Assembly: GCF_943193205.1 (NCBI RefSeq)
Contig: NZ_CALPDD010000009.1
Coordinates: forward strand, 1 to 64,000
Length of the DNA: 64,000 nt
Direction of reading: 5' to 3'
DNA from: Alistipes muris
GTDB taxonomy: Bacteria > Bacteroidota > Bacteroidia > Bacteroidales > Rikenellaceae
Within the stretch, counting starts at the first letter, position 1. Every line of letters starts with the position of its first letter. Made by a program: the position numbers and the translations under genes. Under the pieces are notes generated by a model. That model saw only the letters and a program-made list of their open reading frames with translations. It searched no databases and was not told where the DNA came from. This document shows, in pieces, positions 1 through 8,750 of the stretch.

Positions 1-1450
1 CGGCCGCGGCCGCGGCCGTCACGGCTGTTTCGAGCAGGCTCTGCGAGCGTTTTTTCAGTTCGGGGTCGTCGCTCTGGTTGTCGATGACGTTCAGCGCGTA
101 GAGACTGCGGTACTTCTGCTTGGTCAGCGCGATGCTCAGCCCCACCAGCTCGGCGATTTTTTCCTGGCGCGATACCGGGATCAGCACGTGTTCGCCCGTC
201 GTGCGTTCGCCCGGCCCCTGCGCCCCTTTGATGGCGATGTTGTGGGCGCCGCGCTGCGAGGCGAAGGTCGAAATCGTGCAGGTCGCCAGTATCATCAGAA
301 TCGTGCCGTTGAGTACCGCTTCGTTCAGCAGGCGGATGGGTTCGCCCTCGGGCGTGCGGCCCAATACCACGTTGTAGCCCACCATCACTGCCGCCAGCGT
401 CGCCGCCACATGGGCGCTGCTCAGTCCGAAGAGCAGCGTGCGCTGGTCGCGGCTCAGCCGGAAGGTCTTCTGCGTCAGGCAGGCCGCTATGTATTTGGCC
501 GCCGTCACCATGACGATCATGACGATGCTCACTTCGATGCTCTCCCAGCTCTTGAAGAACGCGCGGTAGTCGATGAGCATCCCCACGCCTATCAGAAAGA
601 ACGGGATGAAGATGGCGTTGCCCACGAATTCGATGCGGTTCATCAGCGGCGAGGTCCCGGGAATGAGCCGGTTCATGGCCAGTCCCGCCAGGAAGGCGCC
701 GATGATGGGTTCGAGCCCCGCCAGCTGGGCGAGGTAGGCTCCTAAGAATACCATGACCAGCACGAATACGTATTGCGAAACGTTGTCGCTGCACCGTTTG
801 AAGAACCAGCGGCCGATGATCGGGAACAGCAGCAGAATCGCCGCCACGCACGCCACGACCGAAGCGCCGAAGCGGTACCAGAATCCCGTGTCGGCCTGGC
901 CTGTCGCGAGCCCCACCACTACCGTCAGCACCATCAGCGCCAGGATGTCGGTGATGATCGTGCCGCCTACGGCAATAGTCACAGCCCGGTCCCGCGTGAT
1001 GCCCAGCCGGCTCACGATGGGGTAGGCGATAAGCGTCTGCGACGCGAAAAGTCCCGCCAGCAGGATGGACGAGTAGAGCGAATACCCTAAAATATAATGG
1101 CCCGCCACGATGCCGAACAGCATGGGTACCGCGAAGGTGTAGAGCCCGAATACCGCGCTGCGCCAGCCGTTGCGCTTGAAGTCGTTCATGTCCATTTCCA
1201 GTCCCGAGAGGAACATGATGTACAGCAGGCCCGCCGTGCCCGACAGAATGATGCTGCTGTCGCGCAGCACGAGGTTGAACCCGTTGGGCCCGATGACGGC
1301 CCCGGCGATGATAAGCCCCAGCAGATAGGGGATTTTCAGCCGGTTGAGCAGCAGCGGCGCGCCCAGCACGATGGCCATGATGAGCATGAACTTGAGAATC
1401 GGGTCCTCGAGCGGCAGGGTAATCAGCGGTAGGATGGTTTGCGGTGTCAT
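1..1450 (-). CDS. Cation:proton antiporter (CPA2/Kef type) with C-terminal Usp-like domain, 3' end outside window
   Basis: Reading the minus strand from the ATG at 1450 gives an uninterrupted frame of 483 codons that runs off the window start, so the C-terminus is missing. It begins MTPQTILPL and has about a dozen hydrophobic segments, with stretches typical of the Na+/H+ exchanger fold (PYLLGLIIAG, GLEMDMNDFK, GTIITDILALMV, GAFLAGLAMNR). After the membrane part, from about residue 420, EHVLIPVSRQEKIAEL begins a cytosolic universal-stress-protein-like domain, a common fusion in this family. The last visible codons encode a poly-Ala run, from a GC-rich hexamer repeat. The likely role is inner-membrane monovalent cation/H+ exchange; the ion is not predictable. 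It is divergent from the MFS gene and has its own -7 motif at 1504-1511. Confidence 0.9.
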   Translation of the reverse strand, partial: MTPQTILPLITLPLEDPILKFMLIMAIVLGAPLLLNRLKIPYLLGLIIAGAVIGPNGFNLVLRDSSIILSGTAGLLYIMFLSGLEMDMNDFKRNGWRSAVFGLYTFAVPMLFGIVAGHYILGYSLYSSILLAGLFASQTLIAYPIVSRLGITRDRAVTIAVGGTIITDILALMVLTVVVGLATGQADTGFWYRFGASVVACVAAILLLFPIIGRWFFKRCSDNVSQYVFVLVMVFLGAYLAQLAGLEPIIGAFLAGLAMNRLIPGTSPLMNRIEFVGNAIFIPFFLIGVGMLIDYRAFFKSWESIEVSIVMIVMVTAAKYIAACLTQKTFRLSRDQRTLLFGLSSAHVAATLAAVMVGYNVVLGRTPEGEPIRLLNEAVLNGTILMILATCTISTFASQRGAHNIAIKGAQGPGERTTGEHVLIPVSRQEKIAELVGLSIALTKQKYRSLYALNVIDNQSDDPELKKRSQSLLETAVTAAAAA

Positions 1451-1503
1451 TCGGTATGGGCGGGCCGGGCGCCGTGGGCCGGCGCGTCCCGCGTTGTCGG
1501 AGA

Positions 1504-1511
1504 CAAATATA
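1504..1511 (-). promoter_or_regulatory. Bacteroidota -7 promoter motif for the antiporter
   Basis: TATATTTG on the minus strand matches the TAnnTTTG consensus of the Bacteroidota housekeeping sigma factor. It lies 53 bp upstream of the antiporter ATG. Confidence 0.5.
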
Positions 1512-1673
1512 GCGATAATTGCCGGAACCGCCGCGTCCGCGGGGCGGAAAAATGTGCCGGCGCGCTGCTTCGCCGGACCTTTCCGGCCGGATTTTTGGGT
1601 GGTCCGGTACGGGCCGCAGGGCGGATGCCGCAATTTTTTCGGGCTTCGCGGGGCGGTTTTTCCGAAAAAAATG

Positions 1674-1681
1674 TAACTTTG
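1674..1681 (+). promoter_or_regulatory. Bacteroidota -7 promoter motif for the MFS gene
   Basis: TAACTTTG matches TAnnTTTG and lies 19 bp upstream of the ATG at 1701, facing away from the antiporter promoter. Confidence 0.55.
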
Positions 1682-1700
1682 AATTTCCTAAACGGTTGAA

Positions 1701-2852
1701 ATGAACGACGAAAAGGTAAGCAAACGCCTGCTGGCGCCCGTTCTGGCGGGTTTTTTCATCATGGGATTCTGCGACATCGTGGCTCCCATCAGCGGGCGCA
1801 TCGCCGCCGGGTTTCCCGCGGCCCGGCAGGAGGCTGTGAGTTTTCTGCCGACGATGGTTTTTCTGTGGTTTCTGGTGCTCTCGGCGCCCGTCGCCGCATT
1901 GATGAACCGCATCGGGCGCAAGGCCACCGCTCTGTTGGGCTACGCCTTTACCTGCGTGGGGCTGCTGGTGCCGTTCTTCGCCGGGGAGGGCTGCGCGCTG
2001 GGCTGGTACTTCGCCGGATTCGGTTTGCTGGGCATCGGCAACACCATCGTGCAGGTGGCGGTCAACCCGTTGCTGGCGACCATCGTTCCCGGCGGGCGGA
2101 TGACCAGTTATCTGACCGTCGGGCAGATTTTCCGCAACACTTCGCTGCTGTTGCTCGCTCCCATCGTCACCGCGCTTGTCGCCGCCACAGGGTCGTGGCG
2201 CTGGCTCCTGCCGATTTATGCCGTGCTGACCGTCGTGGGGGGCGTGTGGTTGCAGCTGACCGCCGTTCCCGAGCCGCAGAGCCGGACCCGCGCCGCCGGG
2301 CTGGCCGACTGCTTCCGTTTGTTGCGTAATCCGTCCGTGCTGCTCGCCACGCTGGGCGTCGCCTGCTTCATCGCGGCCGACGTCGGCATCGGGTTCCTCT
2401 CCGTGCGGCTTATCGACAACCCCTCGTCCATCCTCACCACCACCGGATTTTACGCCTGCCGCATTGTCGGCACGCTCGTCGGCGCGTGGGTGCTGCTGCG
2501 TTATTCCGACGTGAAATACCTGCGCTGGAACATGGCCGGGGCGCTGGCGTTGGTCGTCCTGTTGCTTTTCGTGCGCAACGAGACCGCGATTTATGCCGCC
2601 GTCGGCTTGCTGGGCTTCGCCATGGCCTGCGTCTTCGCCACTTTCTACGCCGTGGCCACCAAGGCCGAGCCCGACCATGCCAACGGAGTGGCCGGACTGA
2701 TGATCATGGCCATTTCGGCCGGGGCCTTGTCGGGTCCCGTCTGCGGGGCCCTCGTCCGCGCGGCGGGCAATCCTCACATGGGGATGCTTTTCGTCGCCGC
2801 CTGCATCGCCTACATGCTTTGGGCGGCATTCAGACTGCGAATTAAAAATTAA
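1701..2852 (+). CDS. MFS transporter, FucP-like sugar permease family
   Basis: This is a 383-residue inner-membrane protein with about twelve hydrophobic segments. The N-terminal stretch GFFIMGFCDIVAPISG and the motif MNRIGRKATALLGY after helix 2 resemble the fucose permease/FGHP branch of the major facilitator superfamily. It probably imports a sugar or related solute with H+; the substrate is unknown because no catabolic gene is adjacent. The ATG at 1701 is chosen because it follows a good -7 motif and precedes the first helix. The last codons run into an AT-rich simple repeat (2838-2873) before the next gene. Confidence 0.85.
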   Translation: MNDEKVSKRLLAPVLAGFFIMGFCDIVAPISGRIAAGFPAARQEAVSFLPTMVFLWFLVLSAPVAALMNRIGRKATALLGYAFTCVGLLVPFFAGEGCALGWYFAGFGLLGIGNTIVQVAVNPLLATIVPGGRMTSYLTVGQIFRNTSLLLLAPIVTALVAATGSWRWLLPIYAVLTVVGGVWLQLTAVPEPQSRTRAAGLADCFRLLRNPSVLLATLGVACFIAADVGIGFLSVRLIDNPSSILTTTGFYACRIVGTLVGAWVLLRYSDVKYLRWNMAGALALVVLLLFVRNETAIYAAVGLLGFAMACVFATFYAVATKAEPDHANGVAGLMIMAISAGALSGPVCGALVRAAGNPHMGMLFVAACIAYMLWAAFRLRIKN

Positions 2853-2873
2853 GAATTAAGAATGAAAAATGCG
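2838..2873 (+). repeat. AT-rich simple repeat at the 3' end of the MFS gene
   Basis: Imperfect tandem units of the type AATTAAGAATTAAG span the MFS stop codon and the gap after it. Similar blocks occur at 11190-11219 and 14201-14232. Confidence 0.5.
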
Positions 2874-2929
2874 ATTCCAAGGCACAAGCCGAAGAATCCG
2901 TAAAATATCAGTTGCAAAGTTCATCGTTT

Positions 2930-3520
2930 ATGTTACGCAGAATCTTCTTCACTCTTTTGTTCGCTTCGGCGGCCGTAGCCGCTTCGGCCCAGCCGCTCAA
3001 AGTGGAGTACGGGGCCGTGGCCGGTATCAACGTCCCCGACTACAAGACCAACATGGCGACCACCGACATCAAGAACAAGCTCGGTTGGCAGGTGGGTATC
3101 GTCACTTCGCTCAAATTCGGCTGGGTGTCGCTCGACCCGCAGATTTTCTACGTGCGGCAGGGGTTGCGCATCAAGCCCGAGGGGAGCGACGAAATCGACC
3201 TCAAGTCCAATTCGGTCGACATCCCCGTGCTGGTGGCGTTCCGGCCCATCCGTTTCCTGCGCATCTTCGCCGGTCCGGTCTTCACGGTGGTCAACAGCTG
3301 CAAGCAGAAGCAAGAGGGCGACCGGCTCGATTTCGGGCGCGTGCGTCCTACGCTCTCTTATTCGGCCGGGGTCGGGGCCACGCTTTTGAAGCACCTGACC
3401 ATCGACCTGCGCTACAACGGCCAGTTCAAGGGCAAGAGCAACGTCGTTCTGCCCGACGGCAGCCAACTCGACAAGCTGCGCACCTACAACGTTGCGCTCA
3501 ACGTCGGTTACCTCTTTTAG
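2930..3520 (+). CDS. Small outer-membrane beta-barrel protein (PorT/OMP_b-brl-like)
   Basis: From the ATG at 2930 the product has 196 residues. It starts MLRRIFFTLLF, a signal peptide ending in a typical ASAQ cleavage site. The mature part is made of short alternating amphipathic strands rich in Gly and aromatic residues (VGIVTSLKFGWVSLDPQIFY, LSYSAGVGATLL) and ends NVGYLF with a terminal Phe, as expected for a barrel inserted by the BAM complex. An in-frame TTG 18 bp upstream is less likely because it would displace the signal peptide. Function is unknown. It ends 3 bp before the PhoH gene, so the two are probably cotranscribed. Confidence 0.82.
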   Translation: MLRRIFFTLLFASAAVAASAQPLKVEYGAVAGINVPDYKTNMATTDIKNKLGWQVGIVTSLKFGWVSLDPQIFYVRQGLRIKPEGSDEIDLKSNSVDIPVLVAFRPIRFLRIFAGPVFTVVNSCKQKQEGDRLDFGRVRPTLSYSAGVGATLLKHLTIDLRYNGQFKGKSNVVLPDGSQLDKLRTYNVALNVGYLF

Positions 3521-3523
3521 CCC

Positions 3524-4480
3524 ATGACCGAGGTCGGCAGGGAAATTCCGGTCGAGGGGGTCGACCCCCGCGAACTCTACGGCCCGCAGAACGTCTATCT
3601 GGACCAGATAAAGGCGTTGCATCCGTCGTTGCGGATCGTCGCGCGCGGCTCCACGCTCAAGGTTCTCGGTTCCGACGCCGAGACGGCGCAGTTCCGCAAG
3701 CGGTTCGAGGGCTTCACGGCCTATTACCTCAAGTACGGGCACGTTTCGGCGCAGGTCGTCGACCAGTGTTTCGCCGGGTCGTCCCTCTCGCACGAGGGGC
3801 CCATCGACAAGGACGTCATCGTCTACGGCAACAACGGCAACATCGTCCGGGCCCGGACGGTCAACCAGCAGCGGCTGGTCGAGCTGTTCGGTCATAACGA
3901 CCTGCTGTTCGCCGTGGGGCCTGCCGGGTCGGGCAAGACCTATACCGCCATCGCGTTGGCCGTGCGGGCGCTCAAGGAGCGGCAGGTGCGGCGCATCATT
4001 CTGACGCGTCCGGCCGTCGAGGCGGGCGAGAAGCTGGGTTTCCTGCCCGGCGACATGAAAGAGAAGCTCGACCCCTACCTTCAGCCGCTCTACGATGCTT
4101 TGAACGACATGATTCCGCCTGCGCGGCTTCAGAAACTCATGGAGGAGGGCGCTGTGCAGATCGCGCCGTTGGCCTACATGCGCGGCCGCACGCTCGACAA
4201 TGCGTTCGTCATCCTCGACGAGGCGCAGAACACCACCTTATCGCAAATCAAGATGTTCCTTACCCGCATGGGGCGCAACGCGCGCTTCATCGTCACGGGC
4301 GACGTCACGCAGATCGACCTGCCGCACAAGACCGACAGCGGCCTGGTCCGGGCCATGGAGATTCTGCGTTCCGTCCGGGGAATCGGCATCGTCGAGTTCG
4401 ATCGCCGCGACATCGTGCGTCACGAGCTCGTCAAGCAGATCGTCGAGGCGTTCGACCGCTCGGCGAAAAACGAAGAATGA
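3524..4480 (+). CDS. phoH: PhoH family P-loop ATPase
   Basis: This 318-residue cytosolic ATPase has a Walker A motif GPAGSGKT near residue 131 and a Walker B region VILDEAQN near residue 229, followed by the family signature FIVTGDVTQIDLP. The N-terminal 110 residues carry the short KH-like segment (LKVLGSDAETAQF) usual in bacterial PhoH/YbeZ. The family is linked to RNA metabolism and stress, and often sits beside ybeY, which is not seen here. Its stop codon overlaps the first possible start of the dipeptidase gene, so translation may be coupled. Confidence 0.93.
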   Translation: MTEVGREIPVEGVDPRELYGPQNVYLDQIKALHPSLRIVARGSTLKVLGSDAETAQFRKRFEGFTAYYLKYGHVSAQVVDQCFAGSSLSHEGPIDKDVIVYGNNGNIVRARTVNQQRLVELFGHNDLLFAVGPAGSGKTYTAIALAVRALKERQVRRIILTRPAVEAGEKLGFLPGDMKEKLDPYLQPLYDALNDMIPPARLQKLMEEGAVQIAPLAYMRGRTLDNAFVILDEAQNTTLSQIKMFLTRMGRNARFIVTGDVTQIDLPHKTDSGLVRAMEILRSVRGIGIVEFDRRDIVRHELVKQIVEAFDRSAKNEE

Positions 4481-4500
4481 ATTGTAAAACCGATACCTTT

Positions 4501-5964
4501 ATGGACAGAAACTTATCCGCGCTCCAACCCGCGCTCGTCTGGAAGCATTTCGCCGAAATCGTCCGCATCCCGCGCCCCTCGTCGCACGAGGAGCAAATCC
4601 GCCGTTATGTTCTCGATTTCGCCCGTTCGCTCGGGCTCGAATGCCGCGAGGACGAGGCCCACAACATCTATGTCCGCAAGCCCGCGTCGCCCGGCATGGA
4701 GAACCGCAAGGGGGTGATTTTGCAGGCCCACCTCGACATGGTGCCGCAGAAGAACAACGACAAGCAATTCGATTTCACGACCGATCCTATCGACGCCTAT
4801 GTCGACGGCGGGTGGGTCACGGCCGACGGCACGACCCTGGGCGCCGACAACGGTATCGGGGCGGCGGCCATCATGGCTGTCCTTGAGGACGATACGCTCG
4901 TTCATGGGCCCCTCGAAGCGCTCTTCACCGCGACCGAGGAAACCGGCATGGACGGAGCTTTCGGGTTGAAAGCCGGGCTTTTGCAGGGCGACATCCTGCT
5001 GAACCTCGATTCCGAGACCGAGGGCGAGCTGTACGTCGGCTGTGCCGGCGGTCTGGACGCCAACATGACTTTCCGTTACGCCGAGGTTCCTGCGCCTGCG
5101 GGCGATTTCAAGGCGGCCCGGCTCTCGGTCAAGGGGCTCAAGGGCGGCCATTCGGGCATCCAGATTGTCGCCCAGCGCGCCAACGCCAACAAGTTGCTTT
5201 TCCGGTTGCTCAACGCCCAGGCTGAGAAGTTCGGAGTCGTGCTCGCGTCGGTCGACGGCGGCGGTCTGCGCAACGCCATCCCGCGCGAAGCCGAAGCCGT
5301 CGTGCTGATTCCTGCGGCTGGCCATAAGGCTTTTGCCGATGCGGTGGCCGCCTACGAAAAGACCGTCATCGCCGAGTTCGAGGGAATCGAGGATTCCATC
5401 GCGGTCCGGCTCGAAGCGTGCGAGGCGCCCGCCGGGGTCATTCCGGCCGATGCGGCGTCGAAGCTCGTCAAGGCCGTGGTCGGCTGTCCCGACGGCGTGG
5501 TGCGCATGTCGGTGGCCATGCCGGGGCTCGTGCAGACTTCGACCAACCTTGCGCGCGTGGTTTCCGACGGCAGGAGCATCCGATTGCAGTGCCTGCTCCG
5601 CAGCTCGGTCCGCAGCGAGAAGGAAGCGCTGGGCCAGGCCATCGCCGCCGTCTTTGCGCTCGCCGGGGCCGAAACCGAACTTACGGGCAGCTACGACGGC
5701 TGGAATCCCGACATGAAGTCGCCCATTCTCAAGGCGATGACCGCTTCCTACGAACAGCTCTACGGCCGCAAGCCTGCTGTTACGGCCATCCACGCCGGAC
5801 TGGAGTGCGGCATCATCGGCAGCAACTATCCGGGGCTCGACATGATTTCGTTCGGCCCGACGATCTGCTATCCCCACTCGCCCGACGAGAAGGTGGAGAT
5901 CGCTTCGGTCGGGAAGTTCTACGATTTTCTGGTGCGCACGCTGGCCAACATCCCTCAAAAGTAG
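4501..5964 (+). CDS. pepD: Aminoacyl-histidine dipeptidase (cytosol non-specific dipeptidase, M20 family)
   Basis: The product of the preferred start has 487 residues. It hydrolyses dipeptides, including Xaa-His, in the cytosol with two zinc ions. Metal and catalytic motifs are visible: QAHLDMVPQ (His and Asp), GADNGIG (bridging Asp), ATEETGMDG (catalytic Glu and ligand Glu), LDSETEG, and a late ligand HAGLECG. The inserted dimerisation or lid domain starts near GLKGGHSG. An upstream in-frame ATG at 4477 overlaps the phoH stop and would add eight residues; the start at 4501 is preferred because MDRNLSAL matches the family N-terminus. Confidence 0.93.
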   Translation: MDRNLSALQPALVWKHFAEIVRIPRPSSHEEQIRRYVLDFARSLGLECREDEAHNIYVRKPASPGMENRKGVILQAHLDMVPQKNNDKQFDFTTDPIDAYVDGGWVTADGTTLGADNGIGAAAIMAVLEDDTLVHGPLEALFTATEETGMDGAFGLKAGLLQGDILLNLDSETEGELYVGCAGGLDANMTFRYAEVPAPAGDFKAARLSVKGLKGGHSGIQIVAQRANANKLLFRLLNAQAEKFGVVLASVDGGGLRNAIPREAEAVVLIPAAGHKAFADAVAAYEKTVIAEFEGIEDSIAVRLEACEAPAGVIPADAASKLVKAVVGCPDGVVRMSVAMPGLVQTSTNLARVVSDGRSIRLQCLLRSSVRSEKEALGQAIAAVFALAGAETELTGSYDGWNPDMKSPILKAMTASYEQLYGRKPAVTAIHAGLECGIIGSNYPGLDMISFGPTICYPHSPDEKVEIASVGKFYDFLVRTLANIPQK

Positions 5965-5970
5965 CGTTCG

Positions 5971-6939
5971 GTGGAGAGCTCCGCGAACAAATGGTTCACC
6001 ATCGTCAATCCCGTGGCCGGAGGGGGCCGCGGGCTCGACCATTTCCCGCAGATTTCCAAGCATCTGCGCGATGCGCACATCCTCTGCGAACCCGTCTTCA
6101 CGGAACATAAGTTCCACGCCACGGAGCTCACCGTCACGGCCGTGCGCGAGGGTTACCGACGTATCATCGTCGTCGGGGGCGACGGCACGCTCCACGAGGT
6201 GGTCAACGGGCTCTTCATCCAGCAGGAGGTGCGGCCCGACAAGGTTCTTGTGGCCGTCATCGCCGTGGGCACGGGCAACGACTGGGTCCGCACGTTCGGC
6301 ATTTCCAACCGTTACTACGACGCTGTGGAGGCCATCCGCGAGGAACATTCTTTTTTGCAGGACGTCGGCGTGGTCTCCTACGAGGAGGCGCAGTACCGCC
6401 AGTGCCGCTATATCGCCAACGTCGCCGGGGCCGGGTTCGACGCCCACGTCATCCGCAAGCTCACCCATCTGAAGAAAAAGGGCCACAAGAGCCATTGGCG
6501 CTATACGTGGCGGCTCGTGCGCTCTTATTTCGGCTACAAGTCCACGGGCGTCAAGGTGTGGGTCGACGACAAGCTGATTTACAACGACCTGCTTTTTTCG
6601 GTCGCCATCGGCATCTGCAAGTACAACGGCGGCGGCATGCAGCCCCTGCCCGAGGCGGTCGCCGACGACGGGATGCTCGACCTGTCGCTCATCCGGCCCA
6701 TCCATTTCTGGCATATCCTGTTCCGTTTCCGCTATCTGTTCAACGGCGGCATCTACCGCATCCGCCACGTGCTCCAGGCGCGCGGCAGCCGCATCCGCAT
6801 CGAATCATCGCCCGAAGTGTCGGTCGAGGTCGACGGCGAGTTGTTGGGCGAAACGCCCCTGGAGTTTTCGGTGCTTCACAAAGCTGTCCGCATCGTCGTC
6901 GGCGCCGATTTCTACAAGGCGCACGCCGGAAATCAATGA
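5971..6939 (+). CDS. Diacylglycerol/lipid kinase (YegS/DAGK catalytic family)
   Basis: This 322-residue lipid kinase uses a GTG start 6 bp after the pepD stop; no suitable in-frame ATG is present. The DAGK catalytic signature is clear: IVNPVAGGGRG at the N-terminus, the nucleotide loop VVGGDGTLHEVVNG near residue 66, and AVGTGNDWVRTF. The C-terminal beta-sandwich half contains SVEVDGELLGETPLEF, typical of YegS-type enzymes. It probably phosphorylates a membrane lipid such as diacylglycerol, using ATP at the inner face of the membrane. The exact lipid cannot be told from sequence. It is the last gene of the run starting with the small barrel protein. Confidence 0.92.
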   Translation: MESSANKWFTIVNPVAGGGRGLDHFPQISKHLRDAHILCEPVFTEHKFHATELTVTAVREGYRRIIVVGGDGTLHEVVNGLFIQQEVRPDKVLVAVIAVGTGNDWVRTFGISNRYYDAVEAIREEHSFLQDVGVVSYEEAQYRQCRYIANVAGAGFDAHVIRKLTHLKKKGHKSHWRYTWRLVRSYFGYKSTGVKVWVDDKLIYNDLLFSVAIGICKYNGGGMQPLPEAVADDGMLDLSLIRPIHFWHILFRFRYLFNGGIYRIRHVLQARGSRIRIESSPEVSVEVDGELLGETPLEFSVLHKAVRIVVGADFYKAHAGNQ

Positions 6940-7029
6940 ATAATGAATAGTTAATGATTTTTGCAGTATCCAACCAATTATTCACTATTCATTTTTCGGA
7001 TTGCGGGTTGTTCGACGATGCCCGTACAG

Positions 7030-7074
7030 CAATACGGCGGGACCTCTCTTGGAGAAGTCCCGCCGTATTGTTTT
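7030..7074 (+). terminator. Intrinsic terminator after the lipid kinase
   Basis: A perfect 14-bp stem (7030-7043 with 7057-7070), a 13-nt loop and a following T run. It lies between convergent genes and close to the stop of the minus-strand lipoprotein gene, so it may serve both. Confidence 0.85.
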
Positions 7075-7087
7075 CGGCTGCGGTCGT

Positions 7088-7663
7088 TCAGTCGACGGTC
7101 TCTATTACGTCCACTTCCGTTACCGTCCAGTTGAACAGGTCGTTGGCGCACTGGCTTTCGATGCGGCGGATACGCGAGGTGTCGGTCGTGTCGGCCAGCA
7201 CGGCGTTGAAGAACTGCGTCATCGTCTGGTAGGTGCTGTTGACCTTGTAGGCGAAGCAGTTGTAGAACTGGCGCTGCTGTTCGTGGTCGAGCCCCGCAGG
7301 CAGTACGCCCTGCGCTACCAGGTAGGGGTAGGGATAGATATGGCGCATGTTGCGTGCGTCGGCGTTCAGTTCGTCGACGATGGCCGTCACGACCACCATG
7401 TCCACCGTGTCGTTGACGCCGGGCATCTGTACGAAGGTCGTGTATACGGGATAGTCGGCTTCCAGGTCGGTGGCCACACCGTCCGTGAAGACCACGTATT
7501 CGTCGTCCGTCAGGTCGTTCAGATAGGCCATCTGGCGGTAGTCGCGCAGGGCTTCGCGCATGGCCTTGCGTTCTTCGTGGTTCCATTGGCGGCGTTGCGA
7601 GCAGCCCATGAATCCCGCAGCCGCTACGGCCAGCAGGGATACGCTGAGGAGAATTTTTTTCAT
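7088..7663 (-). CDS. Putative lipoprotein of unknown function
   Basis: This 191-residue protein starts MKKILLSVSLLAVAAAGFMG followed by Cys20, a clear lipobox, so it is probably lipid-anchored in the cell envelope. The mature part is mostly polar and acidic, with no repeat or catalytic motif I recognise (QWNHEERKAMREAL, LTDDEYVVFTDGV). Only two further Cys are present. It is transcribed away from the YjbR-family gene and ends close to a shared terminator. Function is unknown. Confidence 0.75.
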   Translation of the reverse strand: MKKILLSVSLLAVAAAGFMGCSQRRQWNHEERKAMREALRDYRQMAYLNDLTDDEYVVFTDGVATDLEADYPVYTTFVQMPGVNDTVDMVVVTAIVDELNADARNMRHIYPYPYLVAQGVLPAGLDHEQQRQFYNCFAYKVNSTYQTMTQFFNAVLADTTDTSRIRRIESQCANDLFNWTVTEVDVIETVD

Positions 7664-7724
7664 TGTTGCCTCGGTTTTTGGTTTTACTTTCCTGCCGTCA
7701 GCAATCCGTGTGCCAAAAAATGCT

Positions 7725-7732
7725 TATTTTTG
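7725..7732 (+). promoter_or_regulatory. -7 promoter motif almost touching the YjbR start codon
   Basis: TATTTTTG matches TAnnTTTG. Its last base is only 4 bp from the ATG at 7737, so transcription would start at or near the start codon (candidate leaderless mRNA). Confidence 0.5.
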
Positions 7733-7736
7733 CCGT

Positions 7737-8120
7737 ATGGACGTTCTGACTTTCCGCGACTACTGCCTGTCGCTGCCCCTGACGGAGGAGAGCACTCCGT
7801 TCGACGAAACCACGCTGGTCTACAAGATCGGCGGCAAGATGTACGCCTGCGCCGACATGGTCGATTTCCGGGTCGTCGCCGTGAAGTGCGAGCCCGACGA
7901 GGCGCTGCGCCTGCGCGAGTTGTACGCCGAGGTCGGCCCGGCGCGTCATTTCAACAAGCAGCATTGGAACGGCCTGCGCACCGACGGCGACTTGCCCGAT
8001 GCGTTCCTGCGCGAGCAGATACGCAATTCCTACCGGCTGGTCCTGCGGCAGAATGTCACGCCCAAGGCTTTGCGCGACGAGATTTCGGCTTACGTCGAGC
8101 AGCACGGACTGCCCGAATAA
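7737..8120 (+). CDS. MmcQ/YjbR family protein
   Basis: This 127-residue protein is of the MmcQ/YjbR fold, a small DNA-binding-like family with a CyaY-like fold. Visible features are the N-terminal LTFRDYCLSLPLTEEST, the core FDETTLVYKIGGKMYACADM, and the conserved HWNGLRTDGDLPDAFLREQI. No catalytic activity is established for the family. The ATG at 7737 lies immediately after a -7 promoter motif and begins the conserved N-terminus; longer upstream frames would cross that promoter. It ends before a long palindromic terminator shared with the convergent pnuC gene. Confidence 0.9.
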   Translation: MDVLTFRDYCLSLPLTEESTPFDETTLVYKIGGKMYACADMVDFRVVAVKCEPDEALRLRELYAEVGPARHFNKQHWNGLRTDGDLPDAFLREQIRNSYRLVLRQNVTPKALRDEISAYVEQHGLPE

Positions 8121-8140
8121 CGATTTTCGCTCTACAAAAC

Positions 8141-8170
8141 AGCGTCCCGTCCTCCGGAGGACGGGACGCT
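8141..8170. terminator. Bidirectional terminator: perfect 30-bp palindrome
   Basis: Positions 8141-8155 are the exact reverse complement of 8156-8170. It sits between the convergent YjbR-family and pnuC genes, with T-rich bases on the minus-strand exit side. Confidence 0.85.
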
Positions 8171-8174
8171 TCGT

Positions 8175-8747
8175 TCATTGGGCTGCCGCCTGCCGCCGCC
8201 AGCGCACGTAGCCCGCTACGGCCAGTGCCGAATAGAGGGCGTAAAGCCCGGCCGTGACGGGGATGCCCTTGTACAGATAGAGCCCGACGGTCACCGCATC
8301 GACCGCAAGCCATACGAGCCATTGTTCGGCCCATTTGCGCGACAGCATCCAGTAGGCTACGATGCAGAGCGCCGTGGTGAGGCTGTCCCAGAACGGCACC
8401 GTGCTGTTGGTGAAGCGTACCAGCAGCCAGTAGATCGCCGCATGCAGCCCCGCATAGGCGACTGCCAGCAGGGGCAGTTTCCGCAGCGGCGTGCGGCTGA
8501 TGGCCAAGGCCGCCGATTTCTTGCGCGGTGCGTTGCGCCACACGGCCCAGCCGTAGAGCCCGGCCAGCACGTAGTATGCCTGCATCGAGCAGTCGGCGTA
8601 AAGCCCGGCCTTGTAGTAGAGCACGCCGTGCACCACGGGCATCACGAGCCCCACGATCCACAGCCGGATGTCGGCGCGGTATTCCAGCCACAGGTAGAGC
8701 AGCCCGAGCGCCGTCCCGGCGATTTGCAGCAGCAGTTTCCAGTCCAT
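8175..8747 (-). CDS. pnuC: PnuC-family vitamin transporter, probably for thiamine (PnuT type)
   Basis: This 190-residue inner-membrane protein has about seven hydrophobic segments and the PnuC-family signatures NSTVPFWDSLTTALCIVAYW and EQWLVWLAVDAVTVGLYLYKG. PnuC proteins move vitamins such as nicotinamide riboside by facilitated diffusion, with trapping by phosphorylation. Here the gene starts 3 bp after the stop of a TonB receptor whose mRNA leader is a TPP riboswitch, so thiamine is the likely substrate. That assignment rests on context; the fold alone cannot distinguish the substrate. No thiamine kinase gene lies next to it in this window. Confidence 0.9.
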   Translation of the reverse strand: MDWKLLLQIAGTALGLLYLWLEYRADIRLWIVGLVMPVVHGVLYYKAGLYADCSMQAYYVLAGLYGWAVWRNAPRKKSAALAISRTPLRKLPLLAVAYAGLHAAIYWLLVRFTNSTVPFWDSLTTALCIVAYWMLSRKWAEQWLVWLAVDAVTVGLYLYKGIPVTAGLYALYSALAVAGYVRWRRQAAAQ

Positions 8748-8750
8748 CGC

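Noticed and set aside
4513..6768. A 751-codon open frame on the minus strand opposite pepD and the lipid kinase
   Set aside because: It is antisense to two well-supported genes, has no recognisable domain, and is explained by the GC-rich third-position bias of the real genes.
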